A stretch of 7,982 nucleotides of DNA from Planctomycetota bacterium. Lineage in GTDB: Bacteria > Planctomycetota > Planctomycetia > Pirellulales > Thermoguttaceae. Both the position numbers and the translations under genes were made by a program. The notes beneath the pieces were generated by a model. It ran no database searches. It saw only the letters and a list, made by a program, of their open reading frames with translations, and had not been told where the DNA came from. The stretch covers positions 1 through 7,982 of the forward strand of contig JAHIKV010000355.1 of the NCBI GenBank assembly GCA_018897395.1. The letters are read 5' to 3'. The first letter of the stretch is position 1. The number at the start of each line of letters is the position of its first letter. Shown one piece after another: positions 6,701 through 7,982 of this stretch.

Positions 6701-6748
6701 TGGACAATACTACCATTACATCTCAATATCTTATGGTATAAATGTCCA
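6701..6748 (+). promoter_or_regulatory. Likely abiE promoter with operator-like inverted repeat
   Basis: TGGACA (6701-6706) and TGTCCA (6743-6748) form a perfect inverted repeat with centres 42 bases apart, about four helical turns. Between them lies a -10-like TATAAA (6737-6742) after GG; the best -35 candidate, TTACAT (6716-6721), is only 15 bases away and weak. The layout suits repression by AbiEi, which in studied systems binds paired inverted repeats in its promoter. AGGTG (6748-6752) is the ribosome site for the ATG at 6760. Confidence 0.4.
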
Positions 6749-6759
6749 GGTGAATTGGA

Positions 6760-7366
6760 ATGAGTGAACAGGCAATCAAGAAAGCCCTGGATGTCTTTCG
6801 TGAACACGGTGGAGTGATGTCCACCAAGGACATCCTTCAGTACGGGGTTCATCGACGCACTCTATATGCCATGAGGGATGCAGGGCTACTGGAGACGATC
6901 AGCCGTGGCCGCTACAGACTGGCGGGACTACCCCGCCCTGTCGAATCCCGACCTTACTACCGTCGCCCTCAGGGTGCCAAGGGGAGTAATCTGCCTCCTG
7001 TCCGCTCTGTCTTTTCATGAGCTCACGACCCAGGTCCCCCATGAGGTATATGTCGCGCTTTCCAGGGGTTCGGAAGAGCCGCGGATCGACTCTCCACCGG
7101 TTCGCGTGTTCAAGTTCTCTGAACTGGCGTTCACGGAGGGCATAGAGACCCACGAGGTGGATGGGGTTCCAGTGCAGGTGTACAGTCCAGCAAAGACCGT
7201 AGCTGATTGCTTCAAGTTCAGGAACAAACTGGGCATGGATGTCGCTATAGAAGCTCTTAAGCTCTATCGAAAGGAACCGGGTTTCAATGTTGAAGGGCTC
7301 ATGCACTTCGCCTGCGTCTGCAGAGTAGAGAACGTCATGCGTCCATACGTTGAGACGCTGCTATGA
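6760..7366 (+). pseudogene. abiEi: AbiEi-family antitoxin gene with a single-base frameshift
   Basis: The reading frame starting at ATG 6760 (7 bases after AGGTG) gives 58 residues of a winged-helix domain ending SRGRYRLAGLP, then goes out of frame. The rest of the protein continues in the +1 frame from GCC at 6935: LSNPDLTTVALRVPRG, CLLSALSFHELTTQ and SPAKTVADCFKFRNKLG are typical AbiEi sequence. Dropping one C from the CCCC run at 6931-6934 restores a continuous product of about 201 residues, the normal family length. The family represses the abiE promoter and counters AbiEii. The break may be a real mutation, a sequencing error, or, less likely, programmed +1 slippage at CCC-C. The stop codon overlaps an ATG (ATGA at 7363-7366), the usual abiEi-abiEii junction, and the toxin gene beyond is also ruined, favouring real decay. 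Confidence 0.8.
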
Positions 7367-7633
7367 GCGGAAAGATTAAGGAGTGCGATTGGTAAAACAT
7401 TCACTAACCGAGGGACTGAAGCTTCTCCAGAACTGATTACACTCATTCACAATTTCTCGAGAGATGAGACGAAGTTTTCACAATGGCAAGCTTTCTGTCG
7501 AAAGAACAGGTTGGAGTCTTCTCCCAACCTGGAGGAAGTGGCCCAATCGATTACGGAGTTCATAGGCCCTTTGCTGTCCGGGAAATCCTTCGAGGGTGCT
7601 TGGGCACCACCTGGCCCCTGGGTGCCTGCTTGA
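7363..7633 (+). pseudogene. abiEii: Truncated AbiEii nucleotidyltransferase toxin remnant
   Basis: The ATG overlapping the abiEi stop yields only ten residues (MSGKIKECDW) before a stop. In another frame, from GCG at 7367 to TGA at 7631-7633, 88 codons read as the C-terminus of an AbiEii toxin: AERLRSAIGKTFTNRGT, then SQWQAFCRKNRLE, then GPLLSGKSF and WAPPGPW. AbiEii proteins are normally around 300 residues, with a nucleotidyltransferase core in the N-terminal two thirds. That whole catalytic part is missing, so about 600 bases were probably deleted just after the start codon. The remnant lacks its own start and should be inactive. It keeps the native order behind abiEi, so this was once a complete type IV toxin-antitoxin operon. 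The assignment rests on my memory of the family's C-terminal pattern. Confidence 0.7.
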
Positions 7634-7739
7634 TCCTTAAACACCCTGGTATTGCCACTTCCGCAATGTCCTCAATGACATCAAACAGTTCTACTTCTCT
7701 CAACTGCAACTGGCGTCTCAAGAGGCCGAGAAGCCACAT
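7560..7739 (-). CDS. Small ORF coupled to the upstream minus-strand gene
   Basis: 59 codons and a stop. The ATG overlaps the stop of the preceding minus-strand gene by one base (TAATG), an arrangement typical of translational coupling. The first ~36 residues (LRRQLQLREVELFDVIEDIA, then EVAIPGC) look like ordinary charged, helical protein. The last ~24 (KQAPRGQVVPKHPRRISRTA) are antisense to the AbiEii remnant and look like chance reading. There is no clear ribosome site. It may be the 5' stump of a gene cut by the rearrangement that joined it to the abiE remnant, or merely a chance ORF. I do not recognise a family. Confidence 0.35.
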   Translation of the reverse strand: MWLLGLLRRQLQLREVELFDVIEDIAEVAIPGCLRIKQAPRGQVVPKHPRRISRTAKGL

Positions 7740-7982
7740 TATCGTGCATATGGAATTGCTTTCTTACCCGACACGTCAGGGGTGATGCTCAAGAGGGTCT
7801 CGATCCATTCAGACTTGCTCACTTCATCTAAGAGTAGTTCGCACGCTTTTGAGAAGAAATAGTTCGAAGGAATTAATCTGATCCCTTTCTCTATTGCCAT
7901 CCTTGCGACTTCCGGATTGACGGCGAATACGCGTTCGTCTGCCGGGATAGCCCTGTAAGGGTTGTAGACAAGGCAGAAATCA
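7739..7982 (-). CDS. 3' end of an unrecognised gene entering from the right edge
   Basis: The frame is open from the window edge for 80 codons to a TAA at 7739-7741. The sequence has normal protein character: YNPYRAIPADERVFAVNPEV, then MAIEKGIRLIPSNYFFSKA, then LLLDEVSKSEWIETLLS, ending KKAIPYAR. No other frame here is comparably open or balanced. I cannot assign a family; the spacing of strand- and helix-like segments would suit the C-terminal half of a small alpha/beta domain, for example a PIN-type toxin, but no catalytic motif is visible, so I name none. It is convergent with the abiE remnant and may be coupled to the small ORF through TAATG. Confidence 0.55.
   Translation of the reverse strand, partial: DFCLVYNPYRAIPADERVFAVNPEVARMAIEKGIRLIPSNYFFSKACELLLDEVSKSEWIETLLSITPDVSGKKAIPYAR

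Larger units (their letters stand above)
6440..6759. other. Divergent intergenic region between helicase and abiE genes
   Basis: About 320 bases without a supported gene. A weak minus-strand -10-like TATAAG (6513-6518) could serve the helicase, giving a leader of roughly 65 bases. A terminator-like hairpin facing the helicase lies at 6546-6571, and the abiE promoter/operator region occupies 6701-6748. At 6525-6555 a stretch beginning GTTTCAATTCC and containing CATAGG resembles a CRISPR repeat but occurs once only. An ORF at 6450-6632 has low-complexity content, no ribosome site and no family resemblance, so I do not call it. Confidence 0.5.

Noticed and set aside
6899..7306. 135-codon minus-strand ORF across the second abiEi
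   Set aside because: It is antisense to recognisable AbiEi sequence and has no ribosome site or motif.
7483..7785. 100-codon plus-strand ORF starting MASFLSKEQ
   Set aside because: A different frame over 7483-7633 gives clear AbiEii C-terminal sequence, and the rest is low-complexity Ser/Asn-rich shadow of the minus-strand genes.

Overview
The window reads as bacterial accessory DNA with the character of a defence island. Every gene I can place belongs to a family linked to conflict with phages or mobile elements: two AbiEi-family antitoxin genes (type IV toxin-antitoxin / abortive infection), a remnant of an AbiEii toxin, three proteins with PD-(D/E)XK nuclease signatures (one fused to a superfamily-1 helicase), and an RNase J-like beta-CASP metallo-beta-lactamase-fold protein. 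There are no housekeeping genes, so the host cannot be named. Shine-Dalgarno sites, TTG starts and one good sigma70-type promoter favour a bacterium. GC content is uneven: a mid-window gene is clearly more AT-rich than its neighbours.

Layout: 1-519 (minus) is the 5' part of an AbiEi antitoxin gene that leaves the window, with a clear promoter. 520-1080 holds no convincing gene but has an interleaved pair of inverted repeats that could fold as an H-type pseudoknot. 1081-3600 (minus) is a probable two-gene operon: the RNase J-like protein first, then a PD-(D/E)XK protein with a C-terminal zinc ribbon. Divergent from it, 61 bases away, 3662-4366 (plus) encodes a second small PD-(D/E)XK protein. 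Tandem terminator hairpins at 4462-4492 separate it from 4505-6439 (minus), a nuclease-helicase fusion. 6440-6759 is a divergent intergenic region with a minus-strand terminator-like hairpin and an operator-like inverted repeat. 6760-7366 (plus) is a second abiEi, broken by one extra C in a C4 run. 7363-7633 is what is left of its toxin partner abiEii. Right of that, on the minus strand, is the 3' end of an unrecognised gene (7739-7982), possibly coupled to a very small ORF (7560-7739).

How they may work together (inference): the beta-CASP protein and the zinc-ribbon nuclease look like partners, one expected to act on RNA and the other on DNA. The divergent small nuclease may be a third component or an independent arrival. 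The nuclease-helicase looks like a self-contained effector. The right-hand abiE locus appears to be decaying: its antitoxin gene is frameshifted and its toxin has lost the catalytic part.
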